The position numbers and the translations under genes were made by a program. Below are positions 32,962 to 41,755 of a stretch of 64,000 nt of DNA, piece after piece; positions within the stretch are counted from its first letter, which is position 1; each line of letters begins with the position of its first letter. The DNA is from JBHIKY01 sp042139015. GTDB lineage: Bacteria; Bacillota; Bacilli; Bacillales; Marinococcaceae. The stretch is taken from assembly GCF_042139015.1 (NCBI RefSeq), contig NZ_JBHIKY010000001.1, positions 186,001 to 250,000 on the forward strand, given 5' to 3'. The notes beneath the pieces were generated by a model, which saw only the letters and a program-made list of their open reading frames with translations, did not search any database and was not told the DNA's origin.

Positions 32962-34049
32962 GAACAAAAGATGAAAAAATATCTACTGGAACGTTAGGAA
33001 TTGTTATCGCTTCTTTTTTAATGGGAGTGGGAATACTAACCGTTCCCAGGACGGTAACTACAGCCACAGGCGGTTTTGGCGGCTGGTTGTCTCTTTTGGC
33101 TACAGGTCTATTGTTTATCGTAATTGGCGGATTTGCTGCCGGTTATTTATTAAAAATGTTCCCAGGGGAAAACCTTATTTTGTTTGGTTCAAGAATCTTA
33201 ACGAAGCCTCTTAACGCTGTAGTTTGTTTCCTGTTTTTGTTGTATTTTACTGCTGCCGCCTCTTTGCACTGCCGAATATTATCCGATGTTATGAAATTAT
33301 ATGTACTTGATACGACCCCTCCCACTGTCATTATCGGATCCTTGTTATTGGTATCTACCTATGTAGTCTCTCACGGAATAAATACTATTGTACGTTTAAA
33401 CATTTTGTTTTTCCCTCTGGTTTTTGGCATTTTAGCGCTTATTCTATTCTTAAATGTGAGAGGGGACTTTACATTAGAGGAAGTGCGTCCTTTTTTTGTC
33501 CCAGATATTGCGGTTTATACTAAGGGCATTACAAGCTCATTATATGTATTCGTAGGCATTGGGTTGTTGTATTTTTTGGCTCCTTTTATAAAACGGCCGG
33601 AAAAAATTCCACTTTCTGTAGCGATCGGCATAGGAGTTGTCACTTTCTCTAATATAATTACGCTTTTTATCGCTGTCGGCATTTTTAACTTTGCAGCAGT
33701 CCAAAACATTGTTTACCCTACCATTGAGCTTGCAAAGGATATCGCCATTCCCGGTGCATTTATTGAACGAATAGAAGCTTTTTATATGACCGTTTGGGTT
33801 TTGGCCATATTTAGTGCAGTCAGCAGCACTCATTATGTCGTTTCCCTTGGAATGAGTCAATTGTTTAATGGAAAACAAAAGCTTTGGGCGATATGGCCGC
33901 TGCCATTATTTTTTTTAATTGCGATGGCCCCAGAAAATATTGACGAATACTTTCGTTGGAAAACCGTCCTCTCCTATGTAGGAACTACTTTTCTGATTGG
34001 TGTGCCTGTTCTTTATATCCTCATCGCTAAAATAAGAAAGGTGATTTGA
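32958..34049 (+). CDS. spore germinant receptor subunit B (GerAB-like permease)
   Basis: A 363-residue ten-helix protein of the APC-related GerAB family that binds the germinant. GTLGIVIASFLMGVGILTVP in the first helix and the PFFVPD loop are typical. It overlaps the A subunit stop by 4 nt (ATGA). Ligand specificity cannot be read from sequence. Confidence 0.92.
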   Translation: MRTKDEKISTGTLGIVIASFLMGVGILTVPRTVTTATGGFGGWLSLLATGLLFIVIGGFAAGYLLKMFPGENLILFGSRILTKPLNAVVCFLFLLYFTAAASLHCRILSDVMKLYVLDTTPPTVIIGSLLLVSTYVVSHGINTIVRLNILFFPLVFGILALILFLNVRGDFTLEEVRPFFVPDIAVYTKGITSSLYVFVGIGLLYFLAPFIKRPEKIPLSVAIGIGVVTFSNIITLFIAVGIFNFAAVQNIVYPTIELAKDIAIPGAFIERIEAFYMTVWVLAIFSAVSSTHYVVSLGMSQLFNGKQKLWAIWPLPLFFLIAMAPENIDEYFRWKTVLSYVGTTFLIGVPVLYILIAKIRKVI

Positions 34050-34050
34050 C

Positions 34051-35250
34051 GTGAAAGTGATCAGAGCTAGTATATGCTGTCTTCTCTGCATTTTTTTAAC
34101 AGGCTGTTGGGATTTACAGGATATTGAAGAAAGAGGGCATGTAATGGGAATAGCGCTGGACCTTACCGACGAAGAGATCCCACAAGATGGAAATGAATCA
34201 TTAAATAACGGGGAAAACAAAAACATCCACTTAACGGCACAGGTAGCAATACCGGAACAAGGTGGAGACGGACAAACGACTTCAACCAAAAAGTATGTCA
34301 ATATTTCTGCCGTCTCTCATTCCGTATTTGATGCGCTGCGCCTTTTATCTAATAAAAGCTCCCGCGTATTGACTTTCGATCACTTAAAACTACTATCAAT
34401 CAGTGATGAGATTGCTGAAAGCACCCATTTTAACGGAGGACTCATCGACTATTTTTTGAGAGACCATCAAATGAGAAGACAAATACTCTTTTTTGTAACG
34501 GAAGGGGAGGCAAAAACATTGCTTGAACATCAAGGCTATTATGATGACATCCCTGCGTTAAATATCCTGGCAATTACAGAGAATTTTACAAGAACGAACC
34601 GCATGCCTCCACCGTTTGCGGTGGGAGAGTTGAACAATGAGATAGCAAAAGATACAAGCTTTATTATCCGAAAAGTCAAAATGAATAAGGATGGGGAAGG
34701 TGTTACCGTCGCAGGAGGACTTTTATTCGATGGAAAAATGAACAAACTGGCAGGCGAGCTGGTTGGCGACGATATAGTTGCTTATAATTTACTTGCTGGA
34801 GAGCACCAGAATGGGATTATTACGACTGAAGACAAAGATGGAAATATAATTTCTTTTGAAGTATTTGAGTCATCCGTAGATATAAAGCCCACAGTCAATG
34901 GGGAGGATATATCGTTTAATATCACTATTTCCGTTACCGGTAATTTGGGGGAAGCTCAACAGCTTCGCTACGATCCGTTAACAAACGAGCACTACCTAAA
35001 GGAAATAGAACAACAGGTTAATAAAAAAATAAAACACATTACAAACGACTTAATGACGAAGCTGCAGGAAGAGTACCGGCTTGATCCACTTGATCTTTTG
35101 GACAAAATACGGATAGCCGATTATTCTGCGTATAAGAAGATTAAAGATAATTGGGATCGGGGAGAGAAAGTTTTCACTAATGCAGATTTTCGTTTTCATA
35201 TCGATACAAAAATTGAACGGATGGGAGTAACCGGAAATGCCCAAAAGTAA
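34051..35250 (+). CDS. spore germinant receptor subunit C (GerAC-like lipoprotein)
   Basis: A 399-residue lipoprotein: signal peptide with FLTGC lipobox (Cys about residue 18), followed immediately by the family signature WDLQDIEERGHVMGIALD. The HISVISKR-like and C-terminal DPLDLLDKIRIADY segments are conserved in GerAC proteins. The start is GTG. It lies 1 nt after the B subunit stop and completes the ABC receptor complex. Confidence 0.92.
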   Translation: MKVIRASICCLLCIFLTGCWDLQDIEERGHVMGIALDLTDEEIPQDGNESLNNGENKNIHLTAQVAIPEQGGDGQTTSTKKYVNISAVSHSVFDALRLLSNKSSRVLTFDHLKLLSISDEIAESTHFNGGLIDYFLRDHQMRRQILFFVTEGEAKTLLEHQGYYDDIPALNILAITENFTRTNRMPPPFAVGELNNEIAKDTSFIIRKVKMNKDGEGVTVAGGLLFDGKMNKLAGELVGDDIVAYNLLAGEHQNGIITTEDKDGNIISFEVFESSVDIKPTVNGEDISFNITISVTGNLGEAQQLRYDPLTNEHYLKEIEQQVNKKIKHITNDLMTKLQEEYRLDPLDLLDKIRIADYSAYKKIKDNWDRGEKVFTNADFRFHIDTKIERMGVTGNAQK

Positions 35251-35265
35251 AAGAGGTCATCAAGA

Positions 35266-35478
35266 ATGAACGCAGAGCAAATTTCAGCATATATAGAACT
35301 TTCGAATGTTTGGATTGCGATTTCCTTTTGGGTCATTTGCTTTGGATGGTATTTTCTATATAAATGGATAGATCACTGGATTGCGCCGCCATGGAAACAA
35401 AATATGCAAAAAGAAGAAGCACGGGAAGACGCCTCTGATCCTTCAAGTCGATCTTCCGAAGCTGAGCAGGTAGATTAA
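35266..35478 (+). CDS. putative fourth (D-type) germinant receptor subunit
   Basis: A 70-residue protein with one clear hydrophobic helix (NVWIAISFWVICFGWYFLY) and an acidic C-terminal tail. It starts 15 nt after the C subunit behind AAGAGG, so it belongs to the operon. Small D subunits of similar size are known in some Bacillus ger operons, where they tune germination rate; most have two helices, this one has one obvious. The link to that class is inferred from position and size. Confidence 0.65.
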   Translation: MNAEQISAYIELSNVWIAISFWVICFGWYFLYKWIDHWIAPPWKQNMQKEEAREDASDPSSRSSEAEQVD

Positions 35479-35495
35479 GTTCATTAGATTTTATT

Positions 35496-35530
35496 TCGCC
35501 ATTTGACTTGGCGACAGGCCTATTTTTTTT
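35496..35530 (+). terminator. terminator of the ger operon
   Basis: Stem TCGCCA / TGGCGA with a 7-nt loop, followed within 8 nt by a run of eight T. Confidence 0.7.
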
Positions 35531-35602
35531 AATGAGAGTCATTTATAAATTAATACAGCTAAAAATATATATCTGCCATCCGATCGAGGCTCCATGACCA
35601 TT

Positions 35603-35896
35603 CTAAAAAGAACAATTAAAAAATCGTTGAATTTTCATGTACTGCAGCATCGCTCTGGCGTTGCGCCCTTCCCTTGTATATGGATTCTGAAGATGAGCCA
35701 GCCGCCGGATAAATTCCTCATCACATGCGCAATAATTCTTCGTTCGCCGGTAACAGAGGTCGTGCGCTTTGCAGGCCGCATCGACTGCGTTTACGGGCGC
35801 GCCCGGTCCGCTGCAGCCCGGTCCGCACCAGTTATAGCCCGGAAACACACAAAAACGCGGCCCTCTGCCTCTTCTGCCACATGCATCTCGTCCCAT
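35603..35896 (-). CDS. small phospholipase A2-like protein
   Basis: A 97-residue protein with the PLA2 core: a calcium-loop-like segment YNWCGPGCSGPG, then the catalytic-dyad motif DAACKAHDLCYRR (His-Asp), with numerous cysteines. The arrangement most resembles the minimal PLA2 domain of parvovirus VP1 and some bacterial proteins. ATG at 35896 follows GGGGAG at 6-nt spacing; the longer frame has no better start. There is no signal peptide, so it may act in the spore or be released by lysis. It lies between the ger operon and a PadR pair. Confidence 0.7.
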   Translation of the reverse strand: MGRDACGRRGRGPRFCVFPGYNWCGPGCSGPGAPVNAVDAACKAHDLCYRRTKNYCACDEEFIRRLAHLQNPYTREGRNARAMLQYMKIQRFFNCSF

Positions 35897-36000
35897 TTCC
35901 CACTCCCCTCCCATCCTATTGACTTCTATACAATATGAAACGGGAGTTAGATAAGTATGGTCGGGAAACCACATTTTCATAAAAAAACTCATCGCGTACA

Positions 36001-36061
36001 TATATACCTTGCATAACAAGATATTACCAGTTATGATATTTATATACCTTGTATAACAAGA
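36001..36061 (+). promoter_or_regulatory. tandem PadR operators
   Basis: Two near-identical 21-bp copies (36001-36021 and 36041-36061, one difference) each contain the palindrome CTTG-N-ATAACAAG. They are 40 bp apart, about four helical turns, and lie directly upstream of the PadR gene. Autoregulation is inferred. Confidence 0.65.
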
Positions 36062-36082
36062 CAAAGGAATGGGGAGACTCTC

Positions 36083-36436
36083 ATGTCGCAGACGCAGATG
36101 ATGAAGGGTATATTGGACGGCTGCCTTTTGGCGATTATACGTGGAAACGAAGTGTATGGCTATGAAATTTCCAAGCGCCTCAGTGATTACGGATTTGACT
36201 CGGTAAGCGAAGGAACGATCTATCCGCTGTTAATGAGAATGCAGCGCGAAGGGCTGGTCAGCTCAGTCCGTAAGCAATCCACGGCCGGCCCAAAACGAAA
36301 ATATTACTCCCTCACACTCGAAGGCCACCAGGCATTACAAGACTTTCTGAAGCGATGGAGCCTGCTGGAGCGAAGCGTAAATGAAGTAATCAAACAAGAA
36401 ACGAAAGGACGGAACAAAGAGAATGGGACAATATAA
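36083..36436 (+). CDS. PadR-family transcriptional regulator
   Basis: A 117-residue repressor: MKGILDGCLLAIIRGNEVYG, EISKRLSDYGFDSVSEGTIY, the wing KQSTAGPKRKYYSLTLEG and a short dimerisation helix. GGGGAG precedes the ATG. It overlaps the next gene by 14 nt. Pairs of PadR and HAAS-domain membrane proteins are common in Firmicutes and are thought to act as a signalling unit. Confidence 0.9.
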   Translation: MSQTQMMKGILDGCLLAIIRGNEVYGYEISKRLSDYGFDSVSEGTIYPLLMRMQREGLVSSVRKQSTAGPKRKYYSLTLEGHQALQDFLKRWSLLERSVNEVIKQETKGRNKENGTI

Positions 36437-37199
36437 TATTTCTCAAAAAAGTGAAAAATTTATTGATGACTTGCGAGTTTACCTCTTTTCCAGCGGGAAA
36501 AATGAAGCTGAAATTAAAGAAATATCAGAAGAACTCGAGGTTCACCTGTATGAAGCCGAACAAAAAGGCAAATCGGTAGAAGAAGTGGTCGGCAGCTCGC
36601 CGAAGGAATATATGGAGATGATATCCTCAGAAATGAAGATTGATTACCCAGGCTGGGCTAAGCACGTACCCCTCATCATTCTCGGGGCGATTTCGTTTAA
36701 GATCATAGGAGATCTGCTTCAAGGCACCCTTCAATACAGTCTCTTACATATCATCGCCACTATTCTCTTTCCGTGTTTGTTCTTAGGAGGGGTGTTTGGC
36801 TCCTTTCGGTATGTCTCGAAACACCAGTTATCCAATAAAGCACAATTTGCAATCCTTCTCATTCCGATTTTTTTCATCACCTTTTCCTTCGGCGGACTGC
36901 TTTTACTGGACACTGTCTACAGCAGCCCGATGATTGGATTCGGGGTATGGGGAAGCGCCGCGATTGGTGTTGGAACGCTTATATTTATTATTTTATTTTC
37001 ACTCTGGGCGAAGACAATGATCCTCCCACTAATGATGATCGCCTTTTATCTCCCTACCTTCGCCCTCTCCTATACGAATCTGGGCCTAGAATTTCGGCTG
37101 ATCATCGGGATGGCAGTCACCTATCTGGTCATTGGCCTGTATGTGTTTTACACGTTTAAGAAAATAAAGAAAGAACGACAAAAACAAATTTCCTTTTGA
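36423..37199 (+). CDS. HAAS-domain membrane protein
   Basis: A 258-residue protein with a cytosolic HAAS-type helical domain (1-75: FIDDLRVYLFSSGKNEAEIK, EELEVHLYEAEQKGKSVEEV) and about six membrane helices in the rest. The HAAS domain is usually coupled to an upstream PadR regulator, as here. A fragment of its coding region (37010-37077) reappears at 47822-47889. Transport or sensing role unknown. Confidence 0.8.
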   Translation: MGQYNISQKSEKFIDDLRVYLFSSGKNEAEIKEISEELEVHLYEAEQKGKSVEEVVGSSPKEYMEMISSEMKIDYPGWAKHVPLIILGAISFKIIGDLLQGTLQYSLLHIIATILFPCLFLGGVFGSFRYVSKHQLSNKAQFAILLIPIFFITFSFGGLLLLDTVYSSPMIGFGVWGSAAIGVGTLIFIILFSLWAKTMILPLMMIAFYLPTFALSYTNLGLEFRLIIGMAVTYLVIGLYVFYTFKKIKKERQKQISF

Positions 37200-37205
37200 A
37201 TGGTT

Positions 37206-37241
37206 GAAGAATGGGGGGTTACCCATTCTTCTTTGTTCTTT
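37206..37241 (+). terminator. terminator of the PadR-HAAS operon
   Basis: Perfect 10-bp stem GAAGAATGGG / CCCATTCTTC with a GGGTTA loop, followed by TTTGTTCTTTT. Confidence 0.85.
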
Positions 37242-37339
37242 TATATTGCGCAGCTGCGCTCATCAACAGTTGGATATTCGGCAGAAAATACCGCTATTAC
37301 TAAGTCCCCACTGAAAATACGTTCGCTCCCTTCCTATCA

Positions 37340-39985
37340 CTATTCACTTATATTTTTCTTTACTCGCATCGCTTCAGTTTGAATCTCTTCTTTTGCCTCG
37401 TTCGTGATATGTTTCTGCATGCCAGGGCTGTCCAATCGTTTAATTAGCTTATCCATATGATGCAGCGATTGTTTTATTTGTCCTTGTTCTAGATGTTTTT
37501 CCACTTGCTTTACACGCTGCAGCAATTGACCAGATAAGGGGGAGGCCACATCACCTGCAGAAATATAGTCTTTCATCTGTTGGTACAGCGATTCTATCGT
37601 ACCGTGTTTTTCATCATGTGCTTGGACGATAATGTTCGTAAATTGCGCTTCTGTATTTTCGTTAATTAATCCCACATTCATTTCATCCGCTACCTCGACT
37701 GTTCGTTCATATAATAATTCATCGTTCACGTAATAAGAAAAGGTATCGCCCGTCTTCTCTACCTTTAAAGTCTGTGACTCTGTCAAATCTACCTCTTCGG
37801 GCAGTTCCGCGCCTTCCCAGCCCAGATCTTCTTCCTTTCTGGCAAACGTTTCGATATGATGAATATCTTTGTTAAAAAACCCTGATACCATCGTTCCGTT
37901 TTCATCTACCATGGTTAAACCGTATTTAGGAAACCCTTCACTCCCCTGATTTTTCCATTCTATATCGGCTGAAACGGTAAAATCTCCATGAATACTTCCT
38001 TCTTTAAATAACTGCTGCCAGTCTGGACTGTAGTCAATCTGGCTGGTTACTGTTGATTCCCCTTCTATATTCCAATCTCCTGAATGAGTATTTGTTAATG
38101 ACGCCGGACCCCAGCCGTAAATATAACCATCATCCTTATCCTCAAGCACTCTTATCGTGATATTTTTGTAAACATCTCCTTTTGCGTCACGAACAATAAC
38201 ATTTGTGATTCCTTCGCTGACACCTTGAACAGAGGCAGTTTGATTCTTTTGCTTCTTTATTTTTACCACTTCTTCGTTTGCTGATTCCCAGTCGAAGTCT
38301 ATGTTCTCTACATTAAACCAGTCTGGCTTAGCGTTTGCGGTCAAATCAAACGTCTCACCTACTTCGAGATCCACCTCTTCTTCGTTTACAACAATTCGCT
38401 CCAGTTCTCCTTCCGAAGGAGCATCACGCCATGTTGAATGCAAATGATAGAAATCAAACGAAGTTACCTCAATTTCTCCACCTTCAGAAAAGAATTCTAT
38501 CCCATTGTTCGTTGGATCTGTATAAATCAAGTTCGTAAACGTAAACTCCCCATCATCGATAAAAATTTCGACCGAGGATTCGTCGACAAGTCCTCGAATC
38601 TTTATCTTTTCTTTATCTTCTGGATACTCTTTTTCAAATCTTTTACCAAATGAATACGGCTCCCCGTTTCGATCTATTAATGTATCAAGCCCTGCATTGG
38701 TTCGGTCGAGAAACACTGAGTTCTGTTCTGTATTTAGACCTACAACCGTTTCTTCCTCATCTGACTGTCGCAGTCGAATGCCGAATTCATTCGCTTCCTC
38801 CCACTCGATTTCCGTTTCAAATTCATAGGACATTCCGGCCACATCCTCAAGCAAATAGTCACCTTCAACTGTAAACGAATCCACGGAGTGCTCAGTGGCA
38901 CGAATCGATTCGATTTCTTTGACAGGCTCCTGATGAAGGCGGACATCTTCACTTTCCGTAGTTCGTAAAGAAAGCTCACGAGGAATGGACATTGATCCCA
39001 TCCACGGTTTTGTCGGAGATTGGTATGGATAGCGCCAGTTTGCCATCCAGCCCATCCAAACACGGCGTCCGTCTTCGGATTCTGCCAATTCATTAAACGA
39101 TTGAGCTGCATAAAAATCCTGACCGTAATCTGTAATAAGCACTTCATCTGCAGGGTTCAAATTCGTAAATTCAGACCCATCAAAATCTCCAACAAAATAT
39201 TGAGCGGTGGAGCCATCGGTTTCTTCATTATCTCCGACGCTGACGTGCAGTACCCATTTTTGATTATCTTCATCACCATCTACTGGCAGCTGGAATAAGT
39301 CTGGACACTCCCAGACTGCAGCGTGTGATCCTTGCCCGTCACCAAATCGACTTTGATATTCCCAATCCAGTAGATTAGATGAATTATAAAAGGTAACACT
39401 TTTGTCAGTCGAAACGGCCATCACCCATCTTTCCGACTCTTCATGCCAAAACACCTTTGGATCTCGAAAATCTTTTATACCAGGGTTCTCCAGTACGGGA
39501 TTGCCGTCATACCTTTCCCACGTACGACCATTATCTTTACTATACGCAATACTCTGTGATTCCCCTTCATGTGTGCTCGTATATATAGCCACCATTCCTG
39601 CTTCACCGTCAAATAGGTTTGTCGTGTCGTTCCAATCAATGACTACTGTTCCTGACAATGCCTGCCCCAGCTCGTCGTGTTCGAGGGCGATAGGGAGATG
39701 CTCCCAGTGTAGTAAGTCTTTACTTACTGCGTGTGCCCAGGTCCCCATTTTCTGATGAAACAAATGATATTCTCCGTCGAAATAAACGAGTCCATTTGGG
39801 TCGGCGAGCCGTCCTTCCGGTGTGGAAAAATGATACTGCGGCCTGTACATCTCCGTATAATACTTCTCTGTCCCCTCTGCTTGATTCATGACGTCATCCT
39901 TTTCACTGGCTTCGACTTCGACCGCTGTCACAGCAGCAAAACCTGCAACCATCAGTGCTGCTAAAGCTTTATTATACCATCTCAC
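37340..39985 (-). CDS. secreted multidomain levanase/fructanase (GH32 + Ig-like + FIMAH)
   Basis: An 881-residue exported enzyme that cleaves beta-fructans to fructose or short oligomers. Signal peptide 1-27; GH32 propeller with nucleophile Asp62 (ADPNGLVYF), the RDPK transition-state motif at 174-177 and acid/base Glu226 in WECPDL. A GH32 C-terminal sandwich (about 350-520), a bacterial Ig-like domain (about 530-620, ERIVVNEEEVDLEVGETFDL) and a second lectin-like region (about 630-795) follow. A C-terminal FIMAH-type helical domain (about 800-881) closes it. Acidic overall. It supplies substrates to the adjacent import genes. Confidence 0.9.
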   Translation of the reverse strand: MRWYNKALAALMVAGFAAVTAVEVEASEKDDVMNQAEGTEKYYTEMYRPQYHFSTPEGRLADPNGLVYFDGEYHLFHQKMGTWAHAVSKDLLHWEHLPIALEHDELGQALSGTVVIDWNDTTNLFDGEAGMVAIYTSTHEGESQSIAYSKDNGRTWERYDGNPVLENPGIKDFRDPKVFWHEESERWVMAVSTDKSVTFYNSSNLLDWEYQSRFGDGQGSHAAVWECPDLFQLPVDGDEDNQKWVLHVSVGDNEETDGSTAQYFVGDFDGSEFTNLNPADEVLITDYGQDFYAAQSFNELAESEDGRRVWMGWMANWRYPYQSPTKPWMGSMSIPRELSLRTTESEDVRLHQEPVKEIESIRATEHSVDSFTVEGDYLLEDVAGMSYEFETEIEWEEANEFGIRLRQSDEEETVVGLNTEQNSVFLDRTNAGLDTLIDRNGEPYSFGKRFEKEYPEDKEKIKIRGLVDESSVEIFIDDGEFTFTNLIYTDPTNNGIEFFSEGGEIEVTSFDFYHLHSTWRDAPSEGELERIVVNEEEVDLEVGETFDLTANAKPDWFNVENIDFDWESANEEVVKIKKQKNQTASVQGVSEGITNVIVRDAKGDVYKNITIRVLEDKDDGYIYGWGPASLTNTHSGDWNIEGESTVTSQIDYSPDWQQLFKEGSIHGDFTVSADIEWKNQGSEGFPKYGLTMVDENGTMVSGFFNKDIHHIETFARKEEDLGWEGAELPEEVDLTESQTLKVEKTGDTFSYYVNDELLYERTVEVADEMNVGLINENTEAQFTNIIVQAHDEKHGTIESLYQQMKDYISAGDVASPLSGQLLQRVKQVEKHLEQGQIKQSLHHMDKLIKRLDSPGMQKHITNEAKEEIQTEAMRVKKNISE

Positions 39986-40038
39986 GAATCCTATTCCTCC
40001 TTATTGTTTTACTATTCTGAATTTTTAATGGTTAAAAA

Positions 40039-40066
40039 CTCAAGTGCTGCAAACTATGCACTTGAG
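40039..40066 (-). terminator. terminator-like hairpin downstream of the GH32 gene
   Basis: Perfect 9-bp stem CTCAAGTGC / GCACTTGAG with a 10-nt loop and five T residues on the minus strand. It separates the cytosolic GH32 gene from the levanase gene. Confidence 0.75.
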
Positions 40067-40203
40067 AAGGCTTTCATATTTTGAGATTCTAAGGATGATT
40101 TGAATAACAGATTACTCGCAGCCCGCCAATTCGACTGCAAATATAAAACGTTGTGACCATAACGTCCGAATGGAGACTGTAAATAATTGCTTGTACCAGA
40201 GGT

Positions 40204-40250
40204 GTCCGCTTTCTTAAACATAAATTCCTTCAACACTTAAGAAAGCGGAC
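40204..40250. repeat. 14-bp perfect inverted repeat with embedded mini-ORF start
   Basis: GTCCGCTTTCTTAA (40204-40217) is the exact inverse of TTAAGAAAGCGGAC (40237-40250). On the minus strand the 19-nt loop carries GAAGGAATTTATG, a ribosome site and start for a 60-codon ORF (40054-40236). It could be an attenuator, a mobile-element end or a terminator without T tract. Confidence 0.55.
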
Positions 40251-40309
40251 TTGTCATTGGGGAAGGCTGAACATTTCTAAACAAGATCTATGCGATGTCG
40301 CCCTGTTCA

Positions 40310-41755
40310 TTATGGTGTTGATAGATACCCATCATGGACGATTGCATCATCACTGGAAATAGAGATACTTGCGCATACGCTGTCCGGGTACAAAAGGCAT
40401 GTCAGAGCCTGTTCTCCATCATTGATAAACAGTTCGAGAGAAAAGGAATCAACGATCATACGAAGTTTCAGTTTATCCGGACAGGACGTGACTACCTCCT
40501 GGATATGAGAGAAATTTTCAGAGAAGCTGACATTTCCAGATTGACTTCTGTCTACTTGAAGAACTCCTTCAGCAAATGTCATGACAGTATACTGGATGTC
40601 TGTATGACGCAGCGTAATGGTAAATGGATCAGTTCCGCTTACTGTCAGCTCCGCTTCAAAGCAAGGTCTATTAATATCGTAAGTAATTGCCTGATTCTTC
40701 TCGATTCTCTGTTTATGAATGTTTGTTACTTTCCTGACATAGTCATCAAATTCTCTTACAGGCTGCTGCCGTAAACGGTACTCCCCGTTTATATTATGCA
40801 ACGATAGCTCCCTTGGGATCGTCATCTGGCTTCTCCAATGCCCGGTTGGAACATGATTAGCATAGCGCCAGTTACTCATCCATCCAATATAAATTCGTCT
40901 TCCGTCCTCTTTAGGAATATCAGAGAAGCTGACACCAGCATAGTTATCTTTGCCATAATCGAGCCATTTGATATGAGTATGATCGGGAACAAATCTCGAG
41001 CCGTCAAAGCTCCCCGTAAAATACTGAGTGCGTGAGCCTTTCTCGTAACGAGGATTATCTCCAATGCTCACGAGCAGTACCCATTTTTCTTCCTTCGCAT
41101 GCTCTACATCCATTTTAAATAAATCAGGACATTCCCAAACACCTTCATGAGAACCGCTCCCTTCCCCAAATTCACTTTTAAATTGCCAGTCCAGTAAATT
41201 CGGTGAAGAATAAAACGAGACAGATTGACCCGTAGCTAACACCATCACCCATCTCGCATCCTGTTCATTCCAAAAAACTTTTGGATCTCGAAAATCTATT
41301 TTTGTTTCATGGGTCAGAATCGGATTATTTCTGTATTTTATCCACGTTCTACCTTTGTCGGTGCTGTAAGCTATACTTTGGCTCTGTTTAGGCGACTGTC
41401 CTTCCCGTCCATCCTTATGATGAGTAAAAACGGCCACAAGACCAGGTTCGTTGTTAAACAAGCCAGACGTATTTTCCCAGTCGACGACGCAGCTGCCGGA
41501 GAAAATCGTTCCTAATTCGTCCGGATAAAGAGCGATTTCGAGTTCCTCCCACTCTATCAAATTCTTGCTGACAGCGTGGCCCCAGTGCATGGGGCCCCAA
41601 ATGCTGTCATACGGATTATGTTGAAAAAACAAGTGATATTCTCCTGCAAAATAAACCATCCCGTTAGGGTCGTTCATCCAGTTTTTACTTGGAGCAAAAT
41701 GTAAATGTGGCCGATAGTGCTGTACATGTTGTAATTCCAATTGAAAACCCTCCAT
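40310..41755 (-). CDS. intracellular GH32 beta-fructofuranosidase
   Basis: A 481-residue enzyme without signal peptide that should hydrolyse imported fructo-oligosaccharides or sucrose in the cytosol. Nucleophile Asp29 in NWMNDPNG, then RDPKVFW, and WECPDL with the acid/base Glu, all intact; HWGHAVSKNLIEWEEL is typical of levanases and sucrases. Its ATG overlaps the stop of the binding-protein gene by 1 nt (TAATG), so uptake and hydrolysis are coupled. It could be annotated sacC or sacA; exact substrate is inferred. Confidence 0.9.
   Translation of the reverse strand: MEGFQLELQHVQHYRPHLHFAPSKNWMNDPNGMVYFAGEYHLFFQHNPYDSIWGPMHWGHAVSKNLIEWEELEIALYPDELGTIFSGSCVVDWENTSGLFNNEPGLVAVFTHHKDGREGQSPKQSQSIAYSTDKGRTWIKYRNNPILTHETKIDFRDPKVFWNEQDARWVMVLATGQSVSFYSSPNLLDWQFKSEFGEGSGSHEGVWECPDLFKMDVEHAKEEKWVLLVSIGDNPRYEKGSRTQYFTGSFDGSRFVPDHTHIKWLDYGKDNYAGVSFSDIPKEDGRRIYIGWMSNWRYANHVPTGHWRSQMTIPRELSLHNINGEYRLRQQPVREFDDYVRKVTNIHKQRIEKNQAITYDINRPCFEAELTVSGTDPFTITLRHTDIQYTVMTFAEGVLQVDRSQSGNVSFSENFSHIQEVVTSCPDKLKLRMIVDSFSLELFINDGEQALTCLLYPDSVCASISISSDDAIVHDGYLSTP

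Noticed and set aside
38740..39147. 135-codon minus-strand ORF inside the levanase gene
   Set aside because: Out-of-frame shadow on the same strand as a well-supported GH32 protein; its Cys, His and Trp rich translation has no family pattern.
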